The position numbers and the translations under genes were made by a program. Positions 50,999-60,892 of a stretch of 64,000 nt of DNA are shown here, piece by piece. Position 1 is the stretch's first letter, and every line of letters starts with the position of its first letter. The notes under the pieces were generated by a model that was not told the origin of the DNA, made no database searches, and was given only the letters and a program-made list of their open reading frames with translations. Origin of the DNA: Lachnospiraceae bacterium UBA7093 (lineage in GTDB: Bacteria; Bacillota; Clostridia; Lachnospirales; Lachnospiraceae); NCBI GenBank assembly GCA_002492465.1, contig DKYT01000013.1, positions 30,896 through 94,895 on the forward strand. The letters run 5' to 3'.

Positions 50999-52246
50999 AT
51001 GATACAGGTCATTCGTTATTTAAAGGGGTATCTGGCGATTCGGGTTTTTGGATTTTCGCCGGAAAGGTTTATGAATCTTTGCAGCAATCACAATATTTTT
51101 CTATGGGATATTGAAAATCACGGCGACTATTATACCATGAAGATCAGTCTCAAGGGATTTTATCTTTTAAAGGGCATTACCAGAAAAACAGGTACCAGGG
51201 TAGTCATAACAAGGCGTTATGGACTACCCTTTCTTTCTTTAAAGCTGTGGAAGAGGAGAATTTTTCTGCTGGGACTGGTGGGAAGCATTGCTTTTTGGAT
51301 CTGGATGTCCCGGTTCATATGGGCAGTGGAGGTTCAGGGAAATTATTATGTGACCACCGATGTGTTTCAGGATTTTCTTGTGGAAAATGGGTTTGAAGCG
51401 GGCATGAAAAAAGGGGATGTCGAGATTGAAGCGCTGGAGAAGGCAATTCGGAACGAATTCGATATTGTCACCTGGACTTCGGCGCGGATTGAGGGTACAA
51501 GACTGTTGATTCAAGTCCGGGAAAACGACCTGATTTCCGTAGGTGAAAAGGAAGAAGAGCTGCAGGAGGGAGAAGGAACGGATCTGGTTGCAGGAAAGGC
51601 GGGGGAGATCGTCAGTATCGTAACCCGGCAGGGAACCCCAAAGGTGACGGCAGGCACTGTTGTGGAAAAAGGGGATATTCTGGTAGAGGGCGGCATTCCC
51701 ATTTTGAACGAGGACAGCAGTGTGAGACGCTATGATTATTGCAGAGCAGACGCCGATATTCTGTTAAAATGCAATTACCGGCTGAAAGAGGAGATCAGGG
51801 AAAAATATGAGCAGAAGCAATATACGGGGGAAGGAAAGAATTGTCCTTTTATAATGGTGGGAACCAGGAAGCTGAAACTGCCGGAATTTGGAAGGCAATA
51901 TGAAACCTATGATGTGATAGAGGAAAAGCATCAGTTGAAGCTGTTTGAAAACTATTATCTTCCGGTTTATGTGGGACGGGATTTGGTGAGAGAATATGTG
52001 ACAGAGGAAAAAATTTATGAAAAGGATGAAGTAAAAAAACTATTTGAAGAAAAATTGCAAAAATTTATCGAAACTTTACAGGAAAAAGGGGTACAAATTA
52101 TAGAAAAAGATGTTACAATAAATAAGACTTCCGGTATATGGAGAATGGATGTAAATTTTCAGGCGATTGAGCGAACCGGTACGGAGAAGAAAACCGGGCT
52201 TGCCCAGGTGGAAGAAAGGACGGAAACGGAAGAATCACAGGAATGA
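50999..52246 (+). CDS. yqfD: Sporulation protein YqfD
   Basis: 415 residues. One membrane helix at about 88-108 (IFLLGLVGSIAFWIWM) in a YqfD architecture: LKGYLAIRVFGFSPERFMNLC at the start, VEVQGNYYVT, then GTLL-like core IEGTRLLIQVREND and AGKAGEIVSIVTRQGTPKV. Mother-cell protein needed for efficient sporulation in Bacillus. ATG 50999 chosen because GAGGTG precedes it and the family N-terminus starts there. Stop overlaps phoH start (ATGA). Confidence 0.93.
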   Translation: MIQVIRYLKGYLAIRVFGFSPERFMNLCSNHNIFLWDIENHGDYYTMKISLKGFYLLKGITRKTGTRVVITRRYGLPFLSLKLWKRRIFLLGLVGSIAFWIWMSRFIWAVEVQGNYYVTTDVFQDFLVENGFEAGMKKGDVEIEALEKAIRNEFDIVTWTSARIEGTRLLIQVRENDLISVGEKEEELQEGEGTDLVAGKAGEIVSIVTRQGTPKVTAGTVVEKGDILVEGGIPILNEDSSVRRYDYCRADADILLKCNYRLKEEIREKYEQKQYTGEGKNCPFIMVGTRKLKLPEFGRQYETYDVIEEKHQLKLFENYYLPVYVGRDLVREYVTEEKIYEKDEVKKLFEEKLQKFIETLQEKGVQIIEKDVTINKTSGIWRMDVNFQAIERTGTEKKTGLAQVEERTETEESQE

Positions 52247-53262
52247 CAGACAGGGAAACGAGAACGGAATCGATCACAGTACCGACCCAGGATCAGCAAA
52301 ATGTTTTTGGGCGGTTCGATCATCATATCAAAAAACTGGAACAGACCTTTGGAGTGTCCATTGTAGACCGCAACGGGGAAATACGAATCAGCGGAAGCCC
52401 GGCTTCCGTAGATAAGACAAGGACAATTCTTCAGGAATTGACCCAATTGTCAATGAGAGGGAATATCATAGAGGAACAGAATGTGGATTACGCAATATCA
52501 ATGAGCATGGAAGAAAACGAAGATCACCTGCTGGAAATCGATCAGGACTGTATATGCCATACCATATCGGGGAAACCTGTTAAGCCTAAAACAATGGGGC
52601 AGAAACAGTATGTAGACGCTATACGGGAAAATATGATCGTATTTGGCTTAGGACCTGCAGGGACAGGGAAGACCTACCTTGCCATGGCAATGGCGATTAC
52701 GGCATTTAAAAATCAGGAAGTGGAGCGGATTATCTTAACCAGACCGGCGATTGAGGCAGGAGAAAAGCTGGGATTTCTGCCGGGCGATCTGCAAAGTAAG
52801 GTAGATCCTTATTTAAGACCCTTGTATGACGCTCTTTATCAGATCATGGGCGCAGAGCCTTTTGCCAGAAACATGGAAAAGGGGCTGATAGAGGTGGCGC
52901 CTCTTGCCTATATGAGAGGACGTACGCTGGACAATGCATATATTATTTTGGATGAGGCGCAAAATACAACGCCGGCGCAGATGAAAATGTTCCTTACCCG
53001 AATTGGATTTGGCTCCAAGGTCATCGTAACAGGCGACGCTTCTCAGAAGGATTTGGCGCCGGGTACTTCCTCGGGTCTGGATGTGGCGCTCAGGGTGCTT
53101 CACGGTATCGAGGGAATTGCCTTTTGTAAAATGACCAGCAGAGACGTAGTAAGGCATCCGCTGGTGCAGAAGATCGTAAAAGCGTACGAAAGCTATGAGG
53201 CGAAAGAAAGCGGCAATACAAGACGAAAAAACAGGAATACAGGTTATGGGAAAAACAAGTGA
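52243..53262 (+). CDS. phoH: PhoH-like ATPase
   Basis: 339 residues with a short N-terminal KH-like region (about 15-75; VDRNGEIRISGSPASVDKTR) and the PhoH ATPase: Walker A GPAGTGKTYLAMAMA, RPAIEAGEKLGFLPGD and Walker B YIILDEAQNTTPAQMKM. In most bacteria it neighbours ybeY and takes part in RNA metabolism. Here one gene separates them. Confidence 0.95.
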   Translation: MTDRETRTESITVPTQDQQNVFGRFDHHIKKLEQTFGVSIVDRNGEIRISGSPASVDKTRTILQELTQLSMRGNIIEEQNVDYAISMSMEENEDHLLEIDQDCICHTISGKPVKPKTMGQKQYVDAIRENMIVFGLGPAGTGKTYLAMAMAITAFKNQEVERIILTRPAIEAGEKLGFLPGDLQSKVDPYLRPLYDALYQIMGAEPFARNMEKGLIEVAPLAYMRGRTLDNAYIILDEAQNTTPAQMKMFLTRIGFGSKVIVTGDASQKDLAPGTSSGLDVALRVLHGIEGIAFCKMTSRDVVRHPLVQKIVKAYESYEAKESGNTRRKNRNTGYGKNK

Positions 53263-54481
53263 AATTCAGAAAAATAATGAAATAGAACCTTCAAATTCAA
53301 AAAATCGCAGCGCATGCATATGGGAAGGGGTTTTATTTTTTGCTACAGTGTTTCTGACAGCGGCGGCGGCTTATCTTTATCATAAGCCGCTAATAGAGAT
53401 TGCAGGAATTGCAATTCTTGCAGGGGCAGGCTTTGGGTGCGTTTGGTTTATGCTGGAAAAAAGCAGGGAAGACGGTACTTTTTTGTATGACAATGAAACC
53501 CATTTTGGAAGGTTTACCGTTATTTATCTGATTTTTCTTGGAGGAAGCGCCTTGTTTCCCCTTTTGCCGGTGGGCGGCTGGCCTTATCTGGTGATTTTTG
53601 TTGGACTGATGTTTTTCAGCAATCAGATGGTGGGGCTTTTGGCAGGAAGCACGCTTTTGATGATGACTGTTATGCTCCAGGGGGGAAGCAGCGCTTCCTT
53701 TTTCATATATTTTATTGGGGGGCTTGTGGGAATTGCAGTTTTTTCTTATGTGAATGAAAATTTTCATATATGGACACCTCTGTTTATTTCCCTTCTAATA
53801 CAGATGGTCTGTCTTTCGATACAGGAGGTACTGTTTGTAAATGAAGTACTGTCTCTTCAAATGTTTGCCATACCGGCGATGAATATTCTGGTATCTCTTA
53901 TTCTGATGATTATTTTATTGAAGTTTTTCAGCTTTTCCATTATCTACAGAGAGCAGGATCAGTATGTGGACATTAACGATCCGGAATGTCCCCTTTTAGT
54001 GGAACTTAAAAATAGTTCCAAGGAGGAATATTATCATGCCATTCATACGGCGTATCTTTGCGACAGGATTGCCAGACGGCTTAATTTTGACGACGCAGTT
54101 GTGAAGGCATGCGGTTATTATCACAGGATCGGAATGATCAGGGGTGAAAACAGCTGGGAAAACGTTCAGGAGATTCTGGAGGAAAATCGTTTTCCTATGG
54201 AAGTGCAGACGGTATTGAAAGAGTATCTGGATAAAAACGAAAGAATCGTATCAAGGGAAACGGTACTGCTTCTTTTTTGCGATACTGTGGTTTCCTCCAT
54301 CAGCTTTCTTTTTTCAAAGAATCCCAAAGGGGAGTTGGATTATCCCAAAATCATCAATACCATATTTAAGAAAAAGATAGAAAGTGGTATGATAGAATAT
54401 AGCCAGGCATCCTTTGGAGAATTACAGGAAATGAAGAAAATCTTAGTAGAGGAGAAACTGTATTATGACTTCTTACGTTGA
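53246..54481 (+). CDS. PgpH-like 7TM-HD family protein, truncated and with degenerate HD motif
   Basis: 411 residues. About seven or eight membrane helices (25-240) followed by an HD-like domain. The link DINDPECPLLVELKNSS and YYHAIHTAYL match PgpH/YqfF, the cyclic di-AMP phosphodiesterase usually encoded between phoH and ybeY, but the large extracellular 7TMR-HDED domain (about 280 residues in the 711-residue Bacillus protein) is absent. The first His is kept (His264), while the metal-binding HD pair YYHDIGK reads YYHRIGM (His293-Arg294). Loss of that Asp predicts no phosphodiesterase activity. The ATG 53246 overlaps phoH by 17 bp; 53195 is an alternative. Overlaps ybeY at its end. Confidence 0.85.
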   Translation: MGKTSEIQKNNEIEPSNSKNRSACIWEGVLFFATVFLTAAAAYLYHKPLIEIAGIAILAGAGFGCVWFMLEKSREDGTFLYDNETHFGRFTVIYLIFLGGSALFPLLPVGGWPYLVIFVGLMFFSNQMVGLLAGSTLLMMTVMLQGGSSASFFIYFIGGLVGIAVFSYVNENFHIWTPLFISLLIQMVCLSIQEVLFVNEVLSLQMFAIPAMNILVSLILMIILLKFFSFSIIYREQDQYVDINDPECPLLVELKNSSKEEYYHAIHTAYLCDRIARRLNFDDAVVKACGYYHRIGMIRGENSWENVQEILEENRFPMEVQTVLKEYLDKNERIVSRETVLLLFCDTVVSSISFLFSKNPKGELDYPKIINTIFKKKIESGMIEYSQASFGELQEMKKILVEEKLYYDFLR

Positions 54482-54971
54482 AAACGAAACAGCCGCTGTG
54501 TTTGAATTTGACGTGAAGGCGCTTTTGGATCTGGTCGCGGAAGCAATTCTGGAGGAGGAAAAGTGTCCCTATGAGGCGCAGGTGAATCTTTTGCTGACAG
54601 ATGACGAGGGAATACGTGAATTTAACAGGCAGTATCGAAACATAGATGCGCCGACCGATGTGCTGTCGTTTCCGATGATAGGGTTTGAGAAGGAAGCTGA
54701 TTTTTCCGTTGTGGAGGAGGATACAGGCGACTATTTTGATCCTGACAGCGGCGAGCTTATTTTAGGTGATATTATTATTTCCACAGATAAAGTAAAGGAA
54801 CAGGCAATGAAATACGGACATTCCCTGAAGCGGGAATTTGCATTTCTGACGGCGCACAGCCTCCTTCACTTATGCGGTTACGACCACATGACCGAAAAGG
54901 AGCGCGCCATTATGGAGGAAAAACAGGAGAAAATCCTTTCCAGACTGGGAATTACACGAGAAGAGGGCTAA
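54465..54971 (+). CDS. ybeY: Endoribonuclease YbeY (rRNA maturation)
   Basis: 168 residues. Zinc-binding HSLLHLCGYDH and RNIDAPTDVLSFPM identify YbeY, required for 16S rRNA 3'-end processing and ribosome quality control. Start overlaps the previous gene by 17 bp. Ribosome site GAGGAG. Confidence 0.97.
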   Translation: MTSYVENETAAVFEFDVKALLDLVAEAILEEEKCPYEAQVNLLLTDDEGIREFNRQYRNIDAPTDVLSFPMIGFEKEADFSVVEEDTGDYFDPDSGELILGDIIISTDKVKEQAMKYGHSLKREFAFLTAHSLLHLCGYDHMTEKERAIMEEKQEKILSRLGITREEG

Positions 54972-54999
54972 AACCTGATTCTGTCAGGCAGGAGAACTT

Positions 55000-56634
55000 A
55001 TGAATAAACCGGAGAGAAAAAGGACAACTTCAACAAGAAGAGATTATTATAAAATCATTTTGCTGCTCACTATGATTGCCGCATTTGTTTTCAGAATTCC
55101 CTTAGGGCGTCTGATCGGCGATAACGGCATTGCTTATTTCAGCGCGGCGAATGAAATATATCTGGCGGTTGCCGGGGCAATTTCCTATGGGCTTTCGGAG
55201 GCGGCTGCCATACTGGTGAGATATCGTGTCAGGAGACAGCAGCCCAAAAGTGCGGAAAAGGTATTAAGCGGCGCGCTGCTTCTGGGAGGGGCGGCAGGAA
55301 TGCTGATTACCCTTTTGCTTATCTTTCTGGGCACTCCTTTGATGGACGGAGTTTTTCACATGCCGCTGGCGCAAATGGCGGTAAGCCTTATGGCGCCGGC
55401 AATTCTTTTTTCAGTGCTAACAGGGGCTTTCAGAGGTTATTTCCAGGGGAACGGTTCCAAGGTGCCGGCGATGCATTCCCAGATTCTTCAGGTAATTTTC
55501 CTGTTTGCGGGAGGTATGATAGGAGGGGCGGTGCTTCACGGATATGGTTTAAAGGTGTCGGCATTTCTTCAAAACGAAGATTATGCAGGGGCTTACGGTG
55601 CCATGGGGGCTTCTATCGGACTGCTCCTGGCATCTGTTCTTTGTTTTTTACATGTGCTTGCCTTGTTTTTTATCTACAGGAACAGTGCAAGAAAACAAAT
55701 GGGCAGAGAGCAGCAGAGAAATCAGGATACCAGGCTTCAGGTGTTCCGTATGCTGATAGGAACCGGGGCGCTTTATGCTTTATACTGGTTTTGTTTTCAG
55801 GGAATGCCGCTGCTTGACCAATACCTTTTCTTTTCCATGACCGCGTCTTCCCAGGATAAAATTGTGCAGTGGGGGCAGTATTATGGAAGATGCATGGTAA
55901 TCATTGGGATTGTCAGCTGCTTGATCCATTTGCTCTGCCTGATGCCGGTAAGACGTATTATGACCAGTCTGGAAAGGCAGGAAAACCGGATTGCCAATGA
56001 AAAGCTGGGCATACTGATACACCAGTGTGCGGTGATTACCGTACCCACAGCGGTTTTGCTTGCGGTTCTTGCAGAAAATATTTTGGACTTGCTTTTTTTG
56101 GAGAATCAGAAGCAGACGGTTCAGGTTTTACAGATCGGAAGCATAACGGTTGTTTTTTATGTATTTGCCGCTGTGTTTATGGAAATGCTGCTGAAAGGCA
56201 GAAAAATGAAATATGTGACGGGAATGGGGGCAATTGCGTTTCTGCTTCATGGATTGACGGCGGTGCTGCTTTTGACCACTGTGAAAATGGGGATTACGGG
56301 GATTGCCGTAAGCGTTGTCCTGTTTTACGGAGCGGTGGCGGTAATGGGATTTCTGCTGATCAGCCGTACTTTTCAATACCGGCAGGAGTGGATTAAAAGT
56401 TTCGCCGTAACGCTTATTGCTGCCGCCGTTTCAGGGGTGGCGGCAATGCTTTTGAATAGGGTGTTTGTTCCTTTGCTGGGGACGGCTGTTTCGATGGTAA
56501 TCTGCATTCTTGTGAGTGTGATTCTTTATATACTGTTGCTGCTTGTGATGAGGGCGTTTCAGGAGGAGGAACTGGAGGAAATGTCCGGCGGAAGGGCTTT
56601 GCTTATGCTTGCAAGGCTGCTTCATCTCCTGTAA
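55000..56634 (+). CDS. SpoVB/MurJ-like lipid-linked oligosaccharide flippase (MOP family)
   Basis: 544 residues, about 13-14 membrane helices. AYFSAANEIYLAVAGAISYGLSEA near the start and FRGYFQGNGSKVPAMHSQI are typical of the polysaccharide-exporter/SpoVB branch of MOP exporters. Translocates lipid-linked wall or cortex precursors across the membrane (inferred). The following gene and the nearby yqfCD fit a spore-former, but a general wall role is possible. Starts after CAGGAG, 28 bp behind ybeY. Confidence 0.88.
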   Translation: MNKPERKRTTSTRRDYYKIILLLTMIAAFVFRIPLGRLIGDNGIAYFSAANEIYLAVAGAISYGLSEAAAILVRYRVRRQQPKSAEKVLSGALLLGGAAGMLITLLLIFLGTPLMDGVFHMPLAQMAVSLMAPAILFSVLTGAFRGYFQGNGSKVPAMHSQILQVIFLFAGGMIGGAVLHGYGLKVSAFLQNEDYAGAYGAMGASIGLLLASVLCFLHVLALFFIYRNSARKQMGREQQRNQDTRLQVFRMLIGTGALYALYWFCFQGMPLLDQYLFFSMTASSQDKIVQWGQYYGRCMVIIGIVSCLIHLLCLMPVRRIMTSLERQENRIANEKLGILIHQCAVITVPTAVLLAVLAENILDLLFLENQKQTVQVLQIGSITVVFYVFAAVFMEMLLKGRKMKYVTGMGAIAFLLHGLTAVLLLTTVKMGITGIAVSVVLFYGAVAVMGFLLISRTFQYRQEWIKSFAVTLIAAAVSGVAAMLLNRVFVPLLGTAVSMVICILVSVILYILLLLVMRAFQEEELEEMSGGRALLMLARLLHLL

Positions 56635-56697
56635 TGGTATAAATTTACAGCGTTTGGCTGATACTGTTTGTAAATAAATAGTAAAGGTGCAAATGCT

Positions 56698-57330
56698 ATG
56701 AAATTTGTAAAACGTATCAGTCTGTTTTTTATTTATCCTTTGAGCATGTTTTCTCTGGGATTTGCCGCCAATATGGCAATTATGGAATTTTTTTATCCCG
56801 GGGACAATTATGAGCCGCCCAGGGAAGAACAGCAGGCGGCGGCAGAGCCTGTGGAAGATTCTGTGGAAGTGCTTGGAAGCCAGGAACCGGTGGTGACGGC
56901 GGATACCCGCTATGTGATCCAGAATTACAATACGGTGACGGGGGAAAAGGTGGAAGAGGAATCGGATACGCCTGATAAATATATTGGCTTAGACAGGGAT
57001 AAGCTGGTGAACGAGATCACGGAGTATAATCAAAATCCCTCGCTTACAGATCTGGAGCAGGGCTTTGAATATATGGAGCTGATTTCTTTTTCAGCCGGAA
57101 GGGTGGTGGTGCGGAAAAGCTATCAGCCGCCTGATGAGGAGAAAGGGTTCTTCCTTCTGAACGAAGATCATTATGTGGTGGTTTATGATCACAGCCTTTC
57201 CAATGTTTATATGACCACAGACATTGTGGTGGAAGATCTGCCGGAAGAATTGCAGGAAGAAATATTAAATATGAAATATGTGGAGGATGAGGGGGAGCTG
57301 TATAATTTTCTTGAATCATACTCCAGTTAA
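56698..57330 (+). CDS. Single-pass membrane protein, BofC-like in outline
   Basis: 210 residues. N-terminal helix at about 8-30 (LFFIYPLSMFSLGFAANMAIM), an acidic linker and an exported domain of about 145 residues. The tail (EEKGFFLLNEDHYVVVYDHS, ELYNFLESYSS) resembles the C-terminal domain of BofC, a forespore protein that controls SpoIVB in Bacillus; similarity is weak to the eye and unconfirmed. A/T-rich 63-bp gap before it holds an ATTTACA/TGTAAAT dyad but no clear promoter. Confidence 0.72.
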   Translation: MKFVKRISLFFIYPLSMFSLGFAANMAIMEFFYPGDNYEPPREEQQAAAEPVEDSVEVLGSQEPVVTADTRYVIQNYNTVTGEKVEEESDTPDKYIGLDRDKLVNEITEYNQNPSLTDLEQGFEYMELISFSAGRVVVRKSYQPPDEEKGFFLLNEDHYVVVYDHSLSNVYMTTDIVVEDLPEELQEEILNMKYVEDEGELYNFLESYSS

Positions 57331-57354
57331 AAAATAACAGAAATGAGGAAGCGG

Positions 57355-58650
57355 ATGAAAAGTAAAATGAAAACAGCAGTAATTGGAGCAGGAGCCTCGG
57401 GAATTATGGCGGCGGTCACAGCGGCAAAATATGGCGCGGAGGTTACTTTATTTGAAAGAGACCAGAGGGTGGGAAAGAAAATTCTTTCCACCGGTAATGG
57501 AAAATGTAATTTAGGCAATTTGAATTTTTCAATGGAGCAGTATTATTGCGGGGATCAGGAAAAGCTCCACAAGATGTTCCGGGTATTTTCTGTGTGGGAT
57601 ACCATGTCTTTTTTTGAAAGCATCGGCTTGATGATCAAAAATAAAAACGGATATCTGTATCCTTATTCAGAGCAGGCGTCCGCTGTCCTGGATGTTCTCC
57701 GCATGGAGCTGGAGAGGATGAAGGTCGAGGTGATAACCCAGACTGGCATTACAGGCGCCGCGTATCATCCGGAAAGGGAAGAATTTGAATTACAGGATGA
57801 CTGCGGAAGGAACTATACTTTTTCCAGGGTAATCATAGCATGCGGAAGCCCGGCGTCTCTGAAAAAGGGAGAGGGAATGACAGGGTATGAGCTTGCTGCC
57901 GGTTTTGGACATGAGATTCGTCCGGTGGTGCCGGGGCTGGTTCAGCTGGAGAGCGATGAGAGCTTTGTGAAGGCACTTGCAGGGGTAAGATGCCAGGCGG
58001 CAGTCAGGCTTTTGGTGGATCGGAAGGAAGCGGCTTTCGAAAAAGGAGAAGTACAGTTTACAGCGTATGGGATTTCCGGTATTCCTGTTTTTCAGTTCAG
58101 CCGTATCGCGGCGTACGCCCTTAAGGAAGGAAAAGACGTAAGGGTGCTGGTAGATTTCTTTCCGGATCAGGAGGATAAGGCGTTTCGCTATATGAACAGG
58201 CTGCGCTATGAATCCCAGATGGATAAGACGCTGGAGGCGTATCTGACGGGAACTCTTCACAAAAAAATCAACATGATGATGATCAAACAGGCAGGTTTGA
58301 AACCGGGAATGAAGGCAAAGGATGCGGGATGGCATAAAATAGCCGAGTTGATGCAGGGCTGCCGAAATTTAAGCATACATATAAGCGGCGACCACGCGGC
58401 GCAAAATGCCCAGGTATGCGCCGGAGGGGTAGATCTGGAGCAGGTGGACACGGAATTGGAATCCGCTCTGGTAAAGGGCTTGTATTTTGCAGGGGAGGTT
58501 TTGGACGTGGATGGAAAGTGCGGCGGCTATAATCTGCAGTGGGCATGGACCAGCGGATATATAGCAGGCAGGAATGCAGCTGGCAGTTCCACCAGAGAAA
58601 TCGCCGAAACAAAGGAAGACATGCCGCCAAAGGATCAGGTAGAATGTTAA
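57355..58650 (+). CDS. BaiN/HI0933-family FAD-dependent oxidoreductase
   Basis: 431 residues. FAD dinucleotide site at the N-terminus (AVIGAGASGIMAAVTAAKYG), GKKILSTGNGKCN and the C-terminal FAD motif YFAGEVLDVDGKCGGYNLQWA are diagnostic of the BaiN/YhiN (HI0933) flavoproteins; BaiN has been implicated in bile-acid dehydroxylation in Clostridium scindens, but most homologues have unknown roles. The ATG at 57355 follows GAGG by 6 bp; upstream ATG at 57343 lacks a site. The stop overlaps the next start. Confidence 0.92.
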   Translation: MKSKMKTAVIGAGASGIMAAVTAAKYGAEVTLFERDQRVGKKILSTGNGKCNLGNLNFSMEQYYCGDQEKLHKMFRVFSVWDTMSFFESIGLMIKNKNGYLYPYSEQASAVLDVLRMELERMKVEVITQTGITGAAYHPEREEFELQDDCGRNYTFSRVIIACGSPASLKKGEGMTGYELAAGFGHEIRPVVPGLVQLESDESFVKALAGVRCQAAVRLLVDRKEAAFEKGEVQFTAYGISGIPVFQFSRIAAYALKEGKDVRVLVDFFPDQEDKAFRYMNRLRYESQMDKTLEAYLTGTLHKKINMMMIKQAGLKPGMKAKDAGWHKIAELMQGCRNLSIHISGDHAAQNAQVCAGGVDLEQVDTELESALVKGLYFAGEVLDVDGKCGGYNLQWAWTSGYIAGRNAAGSSTREIAETKEDMPPKDQVEC

Positions 58651-60311
58651 GGATCAATCAGTTGAGGCTTCCTGTGGATCATACCAGGGAAGATCTGTAC
58701 AGACAAACGGAAAAGCTTTTGGGCTGCCAGGAGATACAGGAACTGAAGATTGTGCGGCGTTCTCTTGACGCCAGGAAAAAGCCCCAGTTGTTTTTTAATT
58801 ATATTCTGGATGTAAAGGTAAAAAATCAAACTGCCGTTTACCGGAAATGCAATCGTCAAAAGGTGCAGATTTGGGAAGAAAAACCATATCAATTTCCCTA
58901 TGCAGGTTACAGGGGAGAAACCAGACCGGTTATCATCGGTACCGGACCGGCAGGTCTTTTTTGCGGATATATGCTTGCCAAAGCAGGTTTTCGCCCTATT
59001 TTACTGGAGCGGGGACGGGATGTGGGGCAAAGGACAAAGGATGTGCAGGAATTTTGGGAAAAAGGGATACTGAACCCAGAATCAAACGTACAGTTTGGAG
59101 AAGGAGGCGCAGGCACCTTCTCAGACGGTAAGCTTAACACCCTGGTAAAGGATAAATATGGAAGAAACAGGGAGGTGTTATCCCTGTTTGTGAAATTCGG
59201 CGCGCCAAAGGAGATTCTGTACGATCACAAGCCCCATATTGGGACGGACGTTCTTTCCCAGGTTGTGGTAAATATGCGGGAGTCTATTCAGACGCTGGGA
59301 GGAGAGATTCGGTTTCAGGCGAAGGTGACGGACCTTGTAGGGAAGCAGGGGCGTATCGCCGGGGTTGTGATCAACGGAGAGGAACAATTGCAGGCGGAAT
59401 ATGTGGTGCTTGCAGTAGGACACAGCGCCAGGGATACCTTTGAAATGCTTTATGAGAAAGGAATCTCCATGGAGGCAAAGCCCTTTGCCGTAGGGATGCG
59501 GGTGGAACATCCTCAGGAGTTGATCAATCTTTCCCAGTATGGACAGAAGAAGATAGAAAAGCTGGGAAACGCCTCTTACAAAGTGACGGCAAAAGCGTCG
59601 GACGGCAGGGGCGTCTATTCTTTTTGTATGTGCCCCGGCGGATATGTGGTGGATGCTTCCTCGGAGCCCGGGCGTCTTGCCGTAAACGGAATGAGCTATG
59701 GCAAAAGGGATGGCAGCAACGCCAACAGCGCTGTTGTTATTACCGTTACGCCGGCGGATTATGGAGCGGATCATCCCCTTGCAGGCGTTGTTTTTCAGAG
59801 AAAGCTGGAGGAAAAGGCATTTCGTATTGGGGAAGGTCAAATACCCGTAGAGCGGTATCTGTCCTATAAGAAAGGAGTGATGGGCGGGGAGTACGCCGAC
59901 CCGGAAAAAAGCCTATATATAGGGGAAGAATTTGTCCCTTCCGTTAAGGGAAAATGGAGATATGCCCCGGTACATGAAATCCTTCCGCCGGTTCTTGCCA
60001 GAGCCTTTGTGGAGGGCATGGAGTCTTTTGGAAGAGCGGTAAGAGGGTTTAATGACGATAGCGTTTTGGTGGAGGGGATAGAGAGCAGAACTTCTTCGCC
60101 GGTGAGGATTTTAAGGGATGAAGAGCTTTGGTCCTCCTTAAAGGGATTGTATCCCTGCGGAGAGGGAGCCGGGTATGCGGGAGGCATTACTTCGGCGGCA
60201 ATGGACGGCATACTTGTGGCAGAGAAGCTTTCAGCCCATATCATAAAGAAAGAGAAGGCGGATCAGAATACAAAGGAGACTGTTTATGGAAAAGAAAGGT
60301 TTGATCGGTAA
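58644..60311 (+). CDS. FAD-dependent protein of the COG2509 family
   Basis: 555 residues. N-terminal region (about 1-80) of mixed alpha/beta with ARKKPQLFFNYILDV, then a Rossmann FAD site VIIGTGPAGLFCGYMLAKAG, GEGGAGTFSDGKLNT and a C-terminal CGEGAGYAGGITSAAMDG motif. This gene pairs with BaiN-like genes in many Firmicutes; substrate unknown. True start ATG 58644 overlaps the previous stop; the frame is open from 58539 but inside the upstream gene. Confidence 0.9.
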   Translation: MLRINQLRLPVDHTREDLYRQTEKLLGCQEIQELKIVRRSLDARKKPQLFFNYILDVKVKNQTAVYRKCNRQKVQIWEEKPYQFPYAGYRGETRPVIIGTGPAGLFCGYMLAKAGFRPILLERGRDVGQRTKDVQEFWEKGILNPESNVQFGEGGAGTFSDGKLNTLVKDKYGRNREVLSLFVKFGAPKEILYDHKPHIGTDVLSQVVVNMRESIQTLGGEIRFQAKVTDLVGKQGRIAGVVINGEEQLQAEYVVLAVGHSARDTFEMLYEKGISMEAKPFAVGMRVEHPQELINLSQYGQKKIEKLGNASYKVTAKASDGRGVYSFCMCPGGYVVDASSEPGRLAVNGMSYGKRDGSNANSAVVITVTPADYGADHPLAGVVFQRKLEEKAFRIGEGQIPVERYLSYKKGVMGGEYADPEKSLYIGEEFVPSVKGKWRYAPVHEILPPVLARAFVEGMESFGRAVRGFNDDSVLVEGIESRTSSPVRILRDEELWSSLKGLYPCGEGAGYAGGITSAAMDGILVAEKLSAHIIKKEKADQNTKETVYGKERFDR

Positions 60312-60873
60312 GCAGGAATTGAGAAGCAGGTATCTTTATGAAAGAGACGGCATTTCTCTTAAGGACAGGAAGGAAAAAAGCGCTGAAATATGGCGGCTTT
60401 TGAAAGAAGAGCCTGCTTATCAGAATGCCGGGATCGTGTTGGTATACATGGATTACCGCAGCGAGGTTATGACCACGGGGCTTGTGGAGGAACTGTTTGC
60501 CAACGGTAAAAAGAGAATTTTTGCGCCTAAAGTGGAAGGTATGGTAATCCGGTTTTATGAAGTGATGGAGATGGATGATTTCTCAGAGGGATATCAGGGC
60601 ATCCGGGAACCGTCGAAAAGCCCGGACAGACTTTTTACCCGGGAGCTTTCAAAAAGAGAAAAGACGCTGGTGCTGGTGCCGGGCGCCGTATTTGACAGGG
60701 AGAGAGGACGCATGGGATACGGAAAGGGTTTTTATGACCGGTATCTTGCAGCGTTTCCGGAAATCACCAGTGCAGCTCTGGCATTTTCCTGCCAGATTGC
60801 AAAGAAAGTGCCCATAGAACCCCATGACATGAAACCCGATATCATCGTTACGGAAAAGGAAATTATCAGATAG
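60286..60873 (+). CDS. 5-formyltetrahydrofolate cyclo-ligase
   Basis: 195 residues. MTHFS fold with the Mg-ATP loop RGRMGYGKGFYDRYL and an early basic helix (GKQELRSRYLYERD). Converts 5-formyl-THF to 5,10-methenyl-THF with ATP, clearing an inhibitory folate. Overlaps the previous gene by 26 bp with its own AAAGGAG. Joins fhs and folD as part of one-carbon metabolism. Confidence 0.95.
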   Translation: MEKKGLIGKQELRSRYLYERDGISLKDRKEKSAEIWRLLKEEPAYQNAGIVLVYMDYRSEVMTTGLVEELFANGKKRIFAPKVEGMVIRFYEVMEMDDFSEGYQGIREPSKSPDRLFTRELSKREKTLVLVPGAVFDRERGRMGYGKGFYDRYLAAFPEITSAALAFSCQIAKKVPIEPHDMKPDIIVTEKEIIR

Positions 60874-60892
60874 AAAGCAGGGAATAAGAGAG

